Assembly (NCBI GenBank): GCA_964611345.1
Contig: CAZSYU010000001.1
Coordinates: 62,001-126,000, forward strand
Reading direction: 5' to 3'
Source: JALZVT01 sp964611345
GTDB lineage: Bacteria > Pseudomonadota > Gammaproteobacteria > Pseudomonadales > Azotimanducaceae
DNA length: 64,000 nucleotides
Both the position numbers and the translations under genes were made by a program. Below the pieces are notes generated by a model. It did no database searches. It saw only the letters and a program-made list of their open reading frames with translations, and was not told the DNA's origin. Shown here piece by piece: positions 24,410 to 32,208 of this stretch. Each line of letters opens with the position of its first letter. Within the stretch, counting starts at the first letter, position 1.

Positions 24410-25378
24410 ATGAGAACTTCCGTATTCAGGCGCTTAGCATCTGCTAGGCCGATTGGGACACCGACTGCCACACCGACTGCCACTTTATTAGTGGCCCTAG
24501 TTGCCCTGGCAGGTTGCGCCCAGACGGGCAGTGTGACTGACGTGGTCGAATCGGCTGGGGAGGCCGTTGCGACCGCCGCCAGTTCGATAGACAGTTCGAC
24601 AGAGCGTTCAAACAAAACCGCTCTGAGCGCGGCACTCGACGCTCAGTCCGATGAACACAAGGCCCGCTACGACAATCGCAACCCGGGCGCCACCCTTGAG
24701 TTCTTCGGTGTTGAGCCGGGTATGACGGTAGCGGAAGCCATTCCGGGTGGCGGCTGGTACACGAAGATTCTTGTCGACTACCTGGGTAGCGAAGGCGCAG
24801 TTTACGGAGTGAATTATCAGGACTCCGTGTGGGCGAGTTTTGGCTTTCCTGAAGAACGGGTGAAGCAGCGCATCGAAGCGACAGACGCGTTTCCAGGCCA
24901 GGTCGCCCAGTGGACCGACAACGGCATTGCTGCCGAAGGATTTACCTTTGCCGGCGCACCCGAGGCAACTGTAGGCACGGCAGACGTGGTGCTGTTTATT
25001 CGCGCTCTGCACAATCTGCACCGCTTTAAAGACACGGGTGTATTGGACGAGGCGATCACTACTGCGCACGACCTGCTCAAGCCTGGCGGCATCGTGGGTG
25101 TCGTTCAACATCGTGCGCCAGAGAATGCTCCCGATGAGTGGGCGACTGGCCGCGCGGGGTATCTGAAGCCTTCCCTTGTTATTGCGATGTTTACCCAAGC
25201 CGGGTTCACGTTTGATGGTACTAGCGAAGTTAACGCCAATCCGAACGACAACCCAACGACTGACAACGTTGTCTGGCGCTTACCGCCCACTTACAGTGGT
25301 GGCGAGGAAACCAAGGCGGCCATGGACGCTATTGGCGAATCAGATCGCATGACACTGCGCTTCAAGAAGGCGAGTTAG
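24410..25378 (+). CDS. methyltransferase-like lipoprotein (COG4798 type)
   Basis: A 322-residue protein combining a lipoprotein signal with a class I SAM-methyltransferase fold. ATG 24410 (MRTSVFRRLASARP) is followed by a hydrophobic core ATLLVALVALAGC with lipobox LAGC, so the mature protein is probably membrane-anchored in the envelope. The fold begins ~90 with YDNRNPGATLEFFGVEPGM, then motif I-like VAEAIPGGGWYTKILVDYLG, ADVVLFIRALHNLHRF and LLKPGGIVGVVQHR. Outside the cytoplasm SAM is not expected, so the role of the fold is unclear. The n-region holds two exact 12-bp repeats (24458-24469, 24470-24481). The hydratase gene begins five bases after its stop. Confidence 0.85.
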   Translation: MRTSVFRRLASARPIGTPTATPTATLLVALVALAGCAQTGSVTDVVESAGEAVATAASSIDSSTERSNKTALSAALDAQSDEHKARYDNRNPGATLEFFGVEPGMTVAEAIPGGGWYTKILVDYLGSEGAVYGVNYQDSVWASFGFPEERVKQRIEATDAFPGQVAQWTDNGIAAEGFTFAGAPEATVGTADVVLFIRALHNLHRFKDTGVLDEAITTAHDLLKPGGIVGVVQHRAPENAPDEWATGRAGYLKPSLVIAMFTQAGFTFDGTSEVNANPNDNPTTDNVVWRLPPTYSGGEETKAAMDAIGESDRMTLRFKKAS

Positions 25379-25382
25379 GGAT

Positions 25383-26177
25383 TTGTTAGGCACCTTCGAG
25401 ACGCTGTTGGTTGAGCTGGTTGCAGAGCATGTTGTTCAGGTTTCGCTCAATCGCCCCGAGGTGTTCAACGCACTAAACACACAAATGGGTGCCGACCTCA
25501 AGGTGGTTTGGGAGGCACTCTATGTTGATCCCTCCCTTGCACGCTGTGTGATCCTGACGGGCACCGGCGACAAGGCTTTTTGTGCAGGCGGTGATTTGAA
25601 GCAGCGCAACAACATGACGGATGATGAATGGCAACAACAGCACGCTCTCTTCGAGCAGAACATGTTTGCCATGATGGAATGCCCGGTGCCGATCATTGCC
25701 GCGGTTAATGGTGCGGCCTTTGGTGGCGGATGCGAGTTTGCAGCCGGCGCTGATTTTGTCTACGCCTCTACTAACGCGAAGTTTGCCCAAACCGAAGTGA
25801 AGCTCGGCATTATGCCGGGCTCCATGGGCACGCAAAATTTGCCGCGTGCAGTCGGTGAGCGACGCGCGAAAGAGATTATTTTGACGGGTGCACCCTTCAG
25901 CGCGGAAGAGGGGCTTGCCTGGGGCCTGGTCAACAAGGTGTTTGCACCTGCCGACCTTATTCCTGAGGCGATAGCCACGGCACAGCAAATTGCGGCAAAT
26001 GGACCGATTGCAGTGCGGCAGGCAAAAAAGGCGGTATCGATGGCTTCCCAAACGGGGCATCACATTGGCTACCGCTACGAAATCGAAGCCTACAACCGGA
26101 TGGTGCCTACCGAGGATCGGCTCGAGGGCGTGCGGGCGTTTAACGAGAAGCGCGCGCCGGATTTCAAGGGCAAATAG
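25383..26177 (+). CDS. enoyl-CoA hydratase/isomerase
   Basis: A 264-residue crotonase-fold protein. The best start is TTG 25383, with AGGGA just before it and only four bases after the lipoprotein stop, suggesting coupled translation. Family motifs: VSLNRPEVFNALNTQM (about 20-35), CAGGDLKQRNNM (about 65-76) for the oxyanion region, NGAAFGGGCEFAAGADFVYA with the first Glu, and FAQTEVKLGIMPGSMGTQNL with the second Glu. Both catalytic glutamates appear kept, which fits hydration. With the ACAD 61 bp downstream it forms two consecutive beta-oxidation steps. It could serve as the methylglutaconyl-CoA hydratase missing from the leucine genes at 57-62 kb, but this is a guess. Confidence 0.9.
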   Translation: MLGTFETLLVELVAEHVVQVSLNRPEVFNALNTQMGADLKVVWEALYVDPSLARCVILTGTGDKAFCAGGDLKQRNNMTDDEWQQQHALFEQNMFAMMECPVPIIAAVNGAAFGGGCEFAAGADFVYASTNAKFAQTEVKLGIMPGSMGTQNLPRAVGERRAKEIILTGAPFSAEEGLAWGLVNKVFAPADLIPEAIATAQQIAANGPIAVRQAKKAVSMASQTGHHIGYRYEIEAYNRMVPTEDRLEGVRAFNEKRAPDFKGK

Positions 26178-26238
26178 CGAGTTAAGAATCAGGCCAGTAA
26201 CACCACAGGCTAATAACACCACAGAAAAGGACAAAGGC

Positions 26239-27408
26239 ATGGCAGTAACGCTTGAAGTAGGTCAAGACTATGCAGATATTCGTGAGCAAGTGGCGCGTAT
26301 CTGTAGCGAGTTTCCTGGCAGTTACTGGCAAGATCTGGACGAGAAAGCGGAGTATCCGCATAAGTTTGTCGATGCCTTAACCGAATCTGGCTACCTCGCA
26401 GCGCTGATTCCTGAAGAGTATGGCGGTGCCGGATTACCGCTACGGGCTGCGTCGGTTATTTTGGAAACCATTCACGCCAATGGTTGTTCGGCTGCTGCTT
26501 GTCACGCCCAGATGTACACCATGGGCACCGTGCTGCGCTATGGCTCTGCTGAGCAAAAACAGAGTTACCTGCCTGGTATAGCCTCGGGTGAACTGCGATT
26601 GCAGGCGTTTGGTGTTACGGAGCCGACCACGGGCTCTGACACAACACAGCTTAAAACCCGTGCCGAAAAAGATGGGGATGAGTATGTTGTGAATGGTCAG
26701 AAAATATGGACCAGCCGCGCCCTGCAATCTGATCTAATGCTGTTATTGGCGCGCACGACGCCGGTTGATCAAGTAGCAAAGCGTACTGATGGCCTGTCTA
26801 CTTTCCTGGTTGACCTGCGCGAAGTGCGTGGTAAAGGCTGCGAGATACGCCCCATACCCACCATGATCAATCACAATACTAATGAAGTATTTTTTGACGA
26901 CATGCGAATTCCGAAAAGTTCGCTAATCGGTGAAGAGGGCAAAGGCTTCAAGAATATCCTGGCCGGCATGAACGCTGAGCGCGTGCTGATTGCATCCGAA
27001 GCATTAGGTGACGGTCGGTACTTTATAAAACGCGGTGTAGAATACGCCAATGACCGTTCTGTGTTTGGTAACCCCATCGGTAAAAATCAGGGCATTGCCC
27101 ATCCTTTGGCGCATGCGTATGCAGAATTGGAAGCGGCAGAGATGATGGTGCGCAAGGCCGCAGCGCTCTACGACGCCGGCGAAGACTGTGGTGAGGCGGC
27201 GAACATTGCCAAGCTGGTGACCTCAGAAGCGGCCTGGAATGCGGCTGATCATTGCTTTCAAACCTTTGGCGGGTTTGCCTTCGCGCGGGAGTATCACATC
27301 GAACGCAAGTGGCGTGAGGTTCGGTTGTGGCAAACGGCACCTATCTCTACCAACATGGTGCTGAACTTTATCGCCCAGAACGTGCTGGGCTTGCCACGCT
27401 CTTATTAG
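26239..27408 (+). CDS. acyl-CoA dehydrogenase
   Basis: A 389-residue FAD enzyme from ATG 26239 (MAVTLEVGQDYADIREQV) behind AAAGGAC; the frame is open far upstream but that part overlaps the hydratase gene. Motifs: ALIPEEYGGAGLPL, LQAFGVTEPTTGSDTTQLKT (about 124-143) for FAD/CoA binding, YVVNGQKIWTSRAL, and NAERVLIASEALGDGRYFI, where the Glu fits the catalytic-base position of short/branched-chain ACADs. The C-terminus contains FQTFGGFAFAREYHIERKWR. It is the end of a three-gene plus-strand unit (lipoprotein, hydratase, ACAD) and is followed by the palindrome ahead of the WYL regulator. Confidence 0.93.
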   Translation: MAVTLEVGQDYADIREQVARICSEFPGSYWQDLDEKAEYPHKFVDALTESGYLAALIPEEYGGAGLPLRAASVILETIHANGCSAAACHAQMYTMGTVLRYGSAEQKQSYLPGIASGELRLQAFGVTEPTTGSDTTQLKTRAEKDGDEYVVNGQKIWTSRALQSDLMLLLARTTPVDQVAKRTDGLSTFLVDLREVRGKGCEIRPIPTMINHNTNEVFFDDMRIPKSSLIGEEGKGFKNILAGMNAERVLIASEALGDGRYFIKRGVEYANDRSVFGNPIGKNQGIAHPLAHAYAELEAAEMMVRKAAALYDAGEDCGEAANIAKLVTSEAAWNAADHCFQTFGGFAFAREYHIERKWREVRLWQTAPISTNMVLNFIAQNVLGLPRSY

Positions 27409-27425
27409 CCTCTTCCTTCTGTATG

Positions 27426-27449
27426 CTACTGACAGACCGATGTCAGTAG
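27426..27449. promoter_or_regulatory. palindromic operator before the WYL regulator
   Basis: Perfect inverted repeat CTACTGACA / TGTCAGTAG with a six-base spacer (GACCGA), 51 bp upstream of the regulator ATG and 18 bp after the ACAD stop. CTGACA/TGTCAG half-sites recur upstream of YafY-type WYL regulators, so autoregulation is likely. The spacing puts the dyad near the expected core promoter. Confidence 0.65.
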
Positions 27450-27499
27450 GATGCCGTTAGATGTCTCTGCCTGCGCATGCGCTCTGCTAGCATGCTGCC

Positions 27500-28189
27500 A
27501 TGAGACCCGCTGACAGACTGTTCCAGATCGTATTGCAGCTCGGCCGCGGCCGGGTGCTTACCGCCAAGACCCTGGCGGAACAGCTGGAGGTGAGCGAGCG
27601 CACCATCTATCGGGACATCGCGGATCTCATGGCCTCCGGTGTACCCATCGATGGTGAGGCGGGTGTAGGTTATCGACTGCATCGTGGTTACCAAGTACCG
27701 CCCATGATGTTTGATCAAGACGAACTGCAAGCACTGATCTTTGGGGCCCAGGTGGCCCAGCGTTGGGGCGACAAGGAGATGGCCGCAGCGGCCGATCGGA
27801 TTCTGAACAAAGTGGATGCAGTGTTGCCAGAACGACTGCGCCCGGAACTCAACTCGCAAACGTTGGTGGTGCCAGAGATGGCGCGCTTTCAAAGTCATGA
27901 AACAACGGAGCGACTTGGTGCAGTGCGCGAGGCCATCAACGATCGCCGGCGGCTGTTCATGAATTACAGCGACGTAAGCGGCGAGTTGTCCCAGCGAACC
28001 GTCTGGCCGCTGAGTTTGGCCTACTGGGGTTCGACCTGGACGTTGGGTGCGTGGTGTGAGCTGCGGCAGGGGTTTCGCAACTTTCGAGTTGATCGCATTG
28101 CCCAGGCGCGGTCGTTAACCACAAGGTTTCCGGACGAGGCTGGCAAGCGCCTGGCGGACTACTTCGCGCATATGGATTCTGCCGATTGA
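27500..28189 (+). CDS. YafY-type transcriptional regulator with WYL domain
   Basis: A 229-residue regulator. The N-terminal winged helix (about 1-60) reads MRPADRLFQIVLQLGRGR, AKTLAEQLEVSERTIYRDI and GVPIDGEAGVGYRL, the DeoR/HTH_11 pattern of YafY proteins. The WYL domain (about 140-210) has RRRLFMNYSDVSGE, WPLSLAYWGSTWTLGAWCEL and FRNFRVDRI, with YWGSTW in place of the canonical WYL-containing segment. WYL domains bind ligands such as nucleotides or nucleic acid. Its palindrome at 27426-27449 suggests autoregulation. The last 31 bp overlap the 3' end of the convergent amidohydrolase gene. Confidence 0.92.
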   Translation: MRPADRLFQIVLQLGRGRVLTAKTLAEQLEVSERTIYRDIADLMASGVPIDGEAGVGYRLHRGYQVPPMMFDQDELQALIFGAQVAQRWGDKEMAAAADRILNKVDAVLPERLRPELNSQTLVVPEMARFQSHETTERLGAVREAINDRRRLFMNYSDVSGELSQRTVWPLSLAYWGSTWTLGAWCELRQGFRNFRVDRIAQARSLTTRFPDEAGKRLADYFAHMDSAD

Positions 28190-29835
28190 ACCGGGTGAAT
28201 TGTCCCCTCAAACACTGTTGCCAACACACCTATGTCTTTGATGAGCATCGGCTCAATGGTGAGAGGATCTGCATCGAGCACGGTAAAATCGGCCTTTTTC
28301 CCCGCCCTTAGACTGCCTGTTTCATCGGCGCAGCCGAGAATGCGAGCGGCGTTGATGGTGATAGCCGCCAGCGCCTGCTCCGATGTTAAGCACTCTTCTG
28401 TGCACATAACATCACCCACAGCATTCACCCGATTCACCGCAACCCACATGCTGTTGAGGGGCTGGGCGGGCGCCATGGTGAAGTCTGAATGCAACGTGGT
28501 CGTGATGCCTTCGCGAAAACAACTGGCCAGCCGCGACATGCTGCTCGCGCGCTCGTAACCGACGGACTCCCGAGCGTAAATGTCTGACAGTTCGTGCAGG
28601 TAGTAGATGTTGGCTGACACGTTGGCGCCCAATGCCGCAGCGCGCTGCACCTGCTCAGGTGTGCTGTAGCCAAAGTGCTCGAGTGTAAAGCCGTGATTAA
28701 ACCGCGGCCGCTCCCACTGGAGTTTTTCGAGCACATCTAGTGCAAGCTCTACTCCCAGGTCGCCACAGACATGAATGTGAATCTGATAGCCCTTGTTCCA
28801 GTAAAAGCGTGCTCGCTCTTCCAGTTCTTCGGGCACCATCATCCATTCGCCGTGATGGCCGTCGATGTAGCCGGGCGCTTGTAGCTGCGAAACCTGGGCA
28901 AAGAAGGCACCGTCGGCAAACAGCTTGATGCGCTTTTTATAACGCAGGCGATGAGTGTTCAGACTTTCGAGGTTTGCGATCAATTCACGCGCCTCAGATT
29001 CGCTGCGGCCGCGATTAAGCGCGAGCCCGTGCGGTACCATCTCGGTTCGAAAGGGTGTGCTGTCGGTGTCGATCACTGCGCGCATCGCACTCATTTCTGT
29101 GTCGAAATCGAAAATTCCCACTGCCATGTCGCCAATGGTGGTCTGACCGCCGAAGTGCACCACCTTGGCCAGTCGCTCCATGCCTTTGGCGAAGCGCTCC
29201 GGAGCGAGTATCCATGGGTTCAGTTTTTGAATCGCGTAGCCAAGACCAATTTCGTAGAACCGGCCGCGGGGTAGGTCCACCTGATGTCTGCTGCCCGCAC
29301 TGGCTTCGTTGATCTCGAGCATATTCAGCGCGCCATCGTTCATGCACAGCTCGTGAAACGAACGATTCCAGACCACAATGGGTGTTGTAGAGTCGATGTC
29401 ATTGATGCGCGTGCGCGACATGCTGCCGTGCCAGAGATCGTGATGTCCCCAGATGATCAAGGGGTCGTCCCCGGTGTGGGCGGCAGCAAGCTCACCAATA
29501 CGGCTGTCGAACCCTTCAGCGGTGGTGGTTGGTGTCACAGTGCCCCAGGGGAAACGCCACTCCATTGCGGTGACAAACTCCATGGGCAAAATGACAGCGG
29601 CCATGGCCGGGTGCAGGTGTGGGTCGATCAGCCCAGGGACGATGATGTTGTTTTCGAACCGGCTATCGAGCACGTGCTCATGCTTGCTTAACCAGGGCTG
29701 CATGTCCTCGATGGAGCCAACTTCCACAATGTGCCCGTCGCGAACCGCAATGGCACTCGCTCGCGGGAGCGAGGCGTTCATGGTGATTATGCTGCGGGCG
29801 GTATAAACGCGTATAGGTGGGCGGTTTTGGGTCAT
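28159..29835 (-). CDS. amidohydrolase family protein (YtcJ-like)
   Basis: A 558-residue metal-dependent hydrolase of the amidohydrolase superfamily, subgroup like YtcJ/NfdA. The first metal-binding motif HLH is in GLIDPHLHPAM (about 66-76); further ligands are expected in YQIHIHVCGDLGVELAL and FTLEHFGYS, and the last Asp in TTLHSDFTMAP. The C-terminus has GSLRAGKKADFTVLDADP, usual for these enzymes. Cytoplasmic, substrate likely an N-acyl or cyclic amide. Its ATG overlaps the stop of the upstream monooxygenase (TAATG), so both are translated together. Converges on and overlaps the WYL regulator. Confidence 0.9.
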   Translation of the reverse strand: MTQNRPPIRVYTARSIITMNASLPRASAIAVRDGHIVEVGSIEDMQPWLSKHEHVLDSRFENNIIVPGLIDPHLHPAMAAVILPMEFVTAMEWRFPWGTVTPTTTAEGFDSRIGELAAAHTGDDPLIIWGHHDLWHGSMSRTRINDIDSTTPIVVWNRSFHELCMNDGALNMLEINEASAGSRHQVDLPRGRFYEIGLGYAIQKLNPWILAPERFAKGMERLAKVVHFGGQTTIGDMAVGIFDFDTEMSAMRAVIDTDSTPFRTEMVPHGLALNRGRSESEARELIANLESLNTHRLRYKKRIKLFADGAFFAQVSQLQAPGYIDGHHGEWMMVPEELEERARFYWNKGYQIHIHVCGDLGVELALDVLEKLQWERPRFNHGFTLEHFGYSTPEQVQRAAALGANVSANIYYLHELSDIYARESVGYERASSMSRLASCFREGITTTLHSDFTMAPAQPLNSMWVAVNRVNAVGDVMCTEECLTSEQALAAITINAARILGCADETGSLRAGKKADFTVLDADPLTIEPMLIKDIGVLATVFEGTIHPVQSAESICAK

Positions 29836-31421
29836 TAGCTCGCGCTGGTGGTCGATTGGGTCGGCGCGCGAAATTCTCCTGGATTAACCCTGGCCTGCTC
29901 CCAAATGAAGCGCGCCGCAGAATAAGGCCAGAGTGTAAAATTGTAGTCATTGTCGTCGGTATACCACGCACCGCAACCATCGCTGAATACGAGTTTTTTA
30001 ATGTCTTGCTGTAACCGGGCGTTGTAGTTGGCAACCACCGATGGATCGGGGTCGAGCTCTTCGAGGGGGCTGGTGTTCAACAGTCGCAGGCAGTCAACGA
30101 TGTAGTTGGCGGCTGACTCGATCATGATCAAGGCGGAAGTGTGGCCGGTGGCGCTGTTAGGACCAAGCATGAGGAAAAAGTTGGGGAAGCCCGGCACCAT
30201 CATGGTGCGATGAGAGTCGACTTTGTCTTGCCAGGCATCTTGTAACGACAGGCCATCGCGACCTGTAATAGAGACATAATCCGTAATGTCGAACGGCTTG
30301 AATCCAGTGGCCTCGATGAGGGTATCGACCTCATGCAGGTTGCCAGCACTGTCGAGGACGCCCTCGGGCACAATTTTGTCGATGTCTGCGGTCACGAGCT
30401 GCACGTTGTCGCGGTTAAAGCTGGACAGATAATCGTCTGAGATGACGCGGCGCTTGCAGCCGGGTTCGTAGTCGGGAGTAAGTGCGGCACGGGTGGCCGG
30501 GTCTCGTACCGACTCTTCCAGGTGCGCAAGTCCGTTCTCTCTTAATCGCGCCGACATGCGGCTGCCGCGGCGTAATGACAAGATACCCATGACGTCCATA
30601 AAGACCCAAAGAAACCAGCGGTAGCCTCGCATCATCCAGGGGTGTCTGCGGAAGCGTTCCCGGCGTGACTCTTCGATGGCGCCGTCGAGGCGCGGGAACA
30701 CCCAGGCGGGCGAGCGCTGAAATACAGTAACGGAGGTTACGTCGTCGACGATGCCCGGCAGCGTTTGGCCGGCACTTGCCCCTGTTCCTATCAGGGCAAC
30801 CTTGCGATTTTTCAAGTCATGGCTGTGGTCCCACTCGGCGGTATGGAAACGCTTACCGGCGAAACTCTCGATGCCGGCAATGTTGGCACGGTTGGGTAGA
30901 TGCAAACCACCGAGGCCGCTGACCACCATGTCCGCATGCAGCGTTGTGCCGTCTTGCAGGCTGACTTGCCAGCGTCTGTTGGTGGACGCGTCGTCAACGT
31001 ATTGTGCCGCTGCCACTTCGTGCCCCAGATACAGGTAGGGATCGAGGCCATACTTGTCGACACAGCGTTCGCAATAGTCCCAGATTTCTTTGCCGCCAGA
31101 ATAGCTGTGGCTCCAGTTGGGATTAAGTTCGAAGGAAAACGAATAGACGTGGGAGGGAACATCACAGGCAATGTTTGGGTAAGTATTGTCACGCCAGGTG
31201 CCACCAACATGATCTGCTTTTTCGATGATGACAAAGTCGCTGACGCCTAGTTTGCGCAGCTGGATCGCCATGCACAGTCCTGACATACCGGCACCCAGGA
31301 TGGCGATACGGGTAGCTCGGGGGAGTGGGCGTTGCGGGCTGGTGCGTGGTGCAGGCCCGGTTGATGTGTCGTCAGCAGAGGTAAAAAGTGGTTCAAAACT
31401 GCGGCTGTAAGATGTCGACAT
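29835..31421 (-). CDS. Baeyer-Villiger-type flavin monooxygenase
   Basis: A 528-residue NADPH- and FAD-dependent monooxygenase. FAD-binding GxGxxG is in AILGAGMSGLCMAIQL (about 37-52) and the NADPH-binding copy is in VALIGTGASAGQTLPGI (about 209-225). The BVMO fingerprint FxGxxxHxxxW(P/D) is present as FAGKRFHTAEWDHS (about 187-200). DNTYPNIACDVPSHVYSFSF is also typical of type I BVMOs. It converts ketones to esters or lactones, or oxidises soft heteroatoms. Coupled by a one-base overlap to the amidohydrolase, which could then open a ring or amide. The 235-bp upstream region holds three 13-bp repeats. Confidence 0.92.
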   Translation of the reverse strand: MSTSYSRSFEPLFTSADDTSTGPAPRTSPQRPLPRATRIAILGAGMSGLCMAIQLRKLGVSDFVIIEKADHVGGTWRDNTYPNIACDVPSHVYSFSFELNPNWSHSYSGGKEIWDYCERCVDKYGLDPYLYLGHEVAAAQYVDDASTNRRWQVSLQDGTTLHADMVVSGLGGLHLPNRANIAGIESFAGKRFHTAEWDHSHDLKNRKVALIGTGASAGQTLPGIVDDVTSVTVFQRSPAWVFPRLDGAIEESRRERFRRHPWMMRGYRWFLWVFMDVMGILSLRRGSRMSARLRENGLAHLEESVRDPATRAALTPDYEPGCKRRVISDDYLSSFNRDNVQLVTADIDKIVPEGVLDSAGNLHEVDTLIEATGFKPFDITDYVSITGRDGLSLQDAWQDKVDSHRTMMVPGFPNFFLMLGPNSATGHTSALIMIESAANYIVDCLRLLNTSPLEELDPDPSVVANYNARLQQDIKKLVFSDGCGAWYTDDNDYNFTLWPYSAARFIWEQARVNPGEFRAPTQSTTSAS

Positions 31422-31528
31422 GGGCGTTCCCGGTTGGTTTTGGCTTTGCTACGAAAAATAGATCAATGGAATAGCTTAACCACATTGTAAGACGTGCTGA
31501 TATTCGCTTCGATGCTAGCTCAATCAAG

Positions 31529-31567
31529 CCCATGCTCCTAGTCCATGTTCCTAACCCGTGTTCCTGG
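31529..31567. repeat. three tandem 13-bp direct repeats
   Basis: Three contiguous units at 31529-31541, 31542-31554 and 31555-31567, consensus YCCRTGYTCCTRR (for example CCCATGCTCCTAG and TCCATGTTCCTAA). They lie in the divergent region between the monooxygenase (start 31421) and cytochrome c' (start 31657). Exact 13-bp periodicity with conserved TG-TCCT core suggests a protein-binding array or a slipped-strand duplication. Confidence 0.6.
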
Positions 31568-31601
31568 CGGAGGGCTGCAAATTACTTTTGTAACAGCCTG
31601 C

Positions 31602-31610
31602 TGGTATAGT
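31602..31610 (+). promoter_or_regulatory. possible extended -10 element for cytochrome c' operon
   Basis: TGGTATAGT matches TGn plus a TATAGT -10 hexamer, 46 bp upstream of the cytochrome c' ATG. No good -35 hexamer stands at 17 bp, which fits an extended -10 promoter. Confidence 0.3.
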
Positions 31611-31656
31611 GGTGGTCGCATTAAACGTATCGCAGACCCTTTTTTCTGGAGTACTT

Positions 31657-32205
31657 ATGTCATCTTTTATATTACTCAGGTGGGGCAAAGCCCTGATTGC
31701 CTGCGTTTCCGGTGTTGCCTGCGCAGGCCTGCTGACGGTCGCTGGGGCATTATTTGTCAGCCAGGGAGCGGCGGCTGCCGATGCTGGTAAAGCGGCCAAA
31801 GAGGCGGAGCGAGCGGCGCGGGTCATCGCCACGCGTCAGGGTGCGCTTAAGCTCATGGGGTACTACATGTTTCCGCTTGGTGGCATGGCGCGCGGCCGCA
31901 TCCCTATGGATACAGCACTGGTGGCACGAAATGCGGCGCACATCGGTAACCTTGCACCCATGCTTACAGATACTTTCAAAGCCAACACGGCGGCGAGTGG
32001 AGTCGAATCGCAAGCGCTACCGGTTATCTGGGAGCAGCCTGCAGAGTTTCAAGCCAAGATTGAGACGCTGATTGAAAGAGCAGCAGAGCTCACTCGGGTC
32101 GCGGCTATCGAAGATGTTGAAGAGGGCGCGGTAAAAGGCGCCATTGGCAAGCTCGGCCAGGCCTGTGGCTCCTGCCACGACGATTTCCGGGTCGACGACA
32201 AGTAG
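31657..32205 (+). CDS. class II cytochrome c (cytochrome c' type)
   Basis: A 182-residue periplasmic haem protein from ATG 31657, behind TGGAG; the frame upstream of it is not needed. Signal peptide of ~43 residues: KALIACVSGVACAGLLTVAG core, cleavage near GAAAADAG. The mature four-helix bundle begins RQGALKLMGYYMFPLGGMA and ends with a single C-terminal haem site CGSCH (Cys170, Cys173, His174), the position used by cytochromes c' and c-556. It either transfers electrons or binds NO. Three bases separate it from the cytochrome b gene, so the two probably form a redox pair at the inner membrane. Confidence 0.93.
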   Translation: MSSFILLRWGKALIACVSGVACAGLLTVAGALFVSQGAAAADAGKAAKEAERAARVIATRQGALKLMGYYMFPLGGMARGRIPMDTALVARNAAHIGNLAPMLTDTFKANTAASGVESQALPVIWEQPAEFQAKIETLIERAAELTRVAAIEDVEEGAVKGAIGKLGQACGSCHDDFRVDDK

Positions 32206-32208
32206 GCA

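Noticed and set aside
25990..26238. Upstream extension of the acyl-CoA dehydrogenase frame
   Set aside because: Lies within the enoyl-CoA hydratase gene; ATG 26239 is preceded by a ribosome-binding site and matches the family start.
25473..26240. 255-residue minus-strand frame over the enoyl-CoA hydratase gene
   Set aside because: Antisense to a well-conserved crotonase; no recognisable motif.
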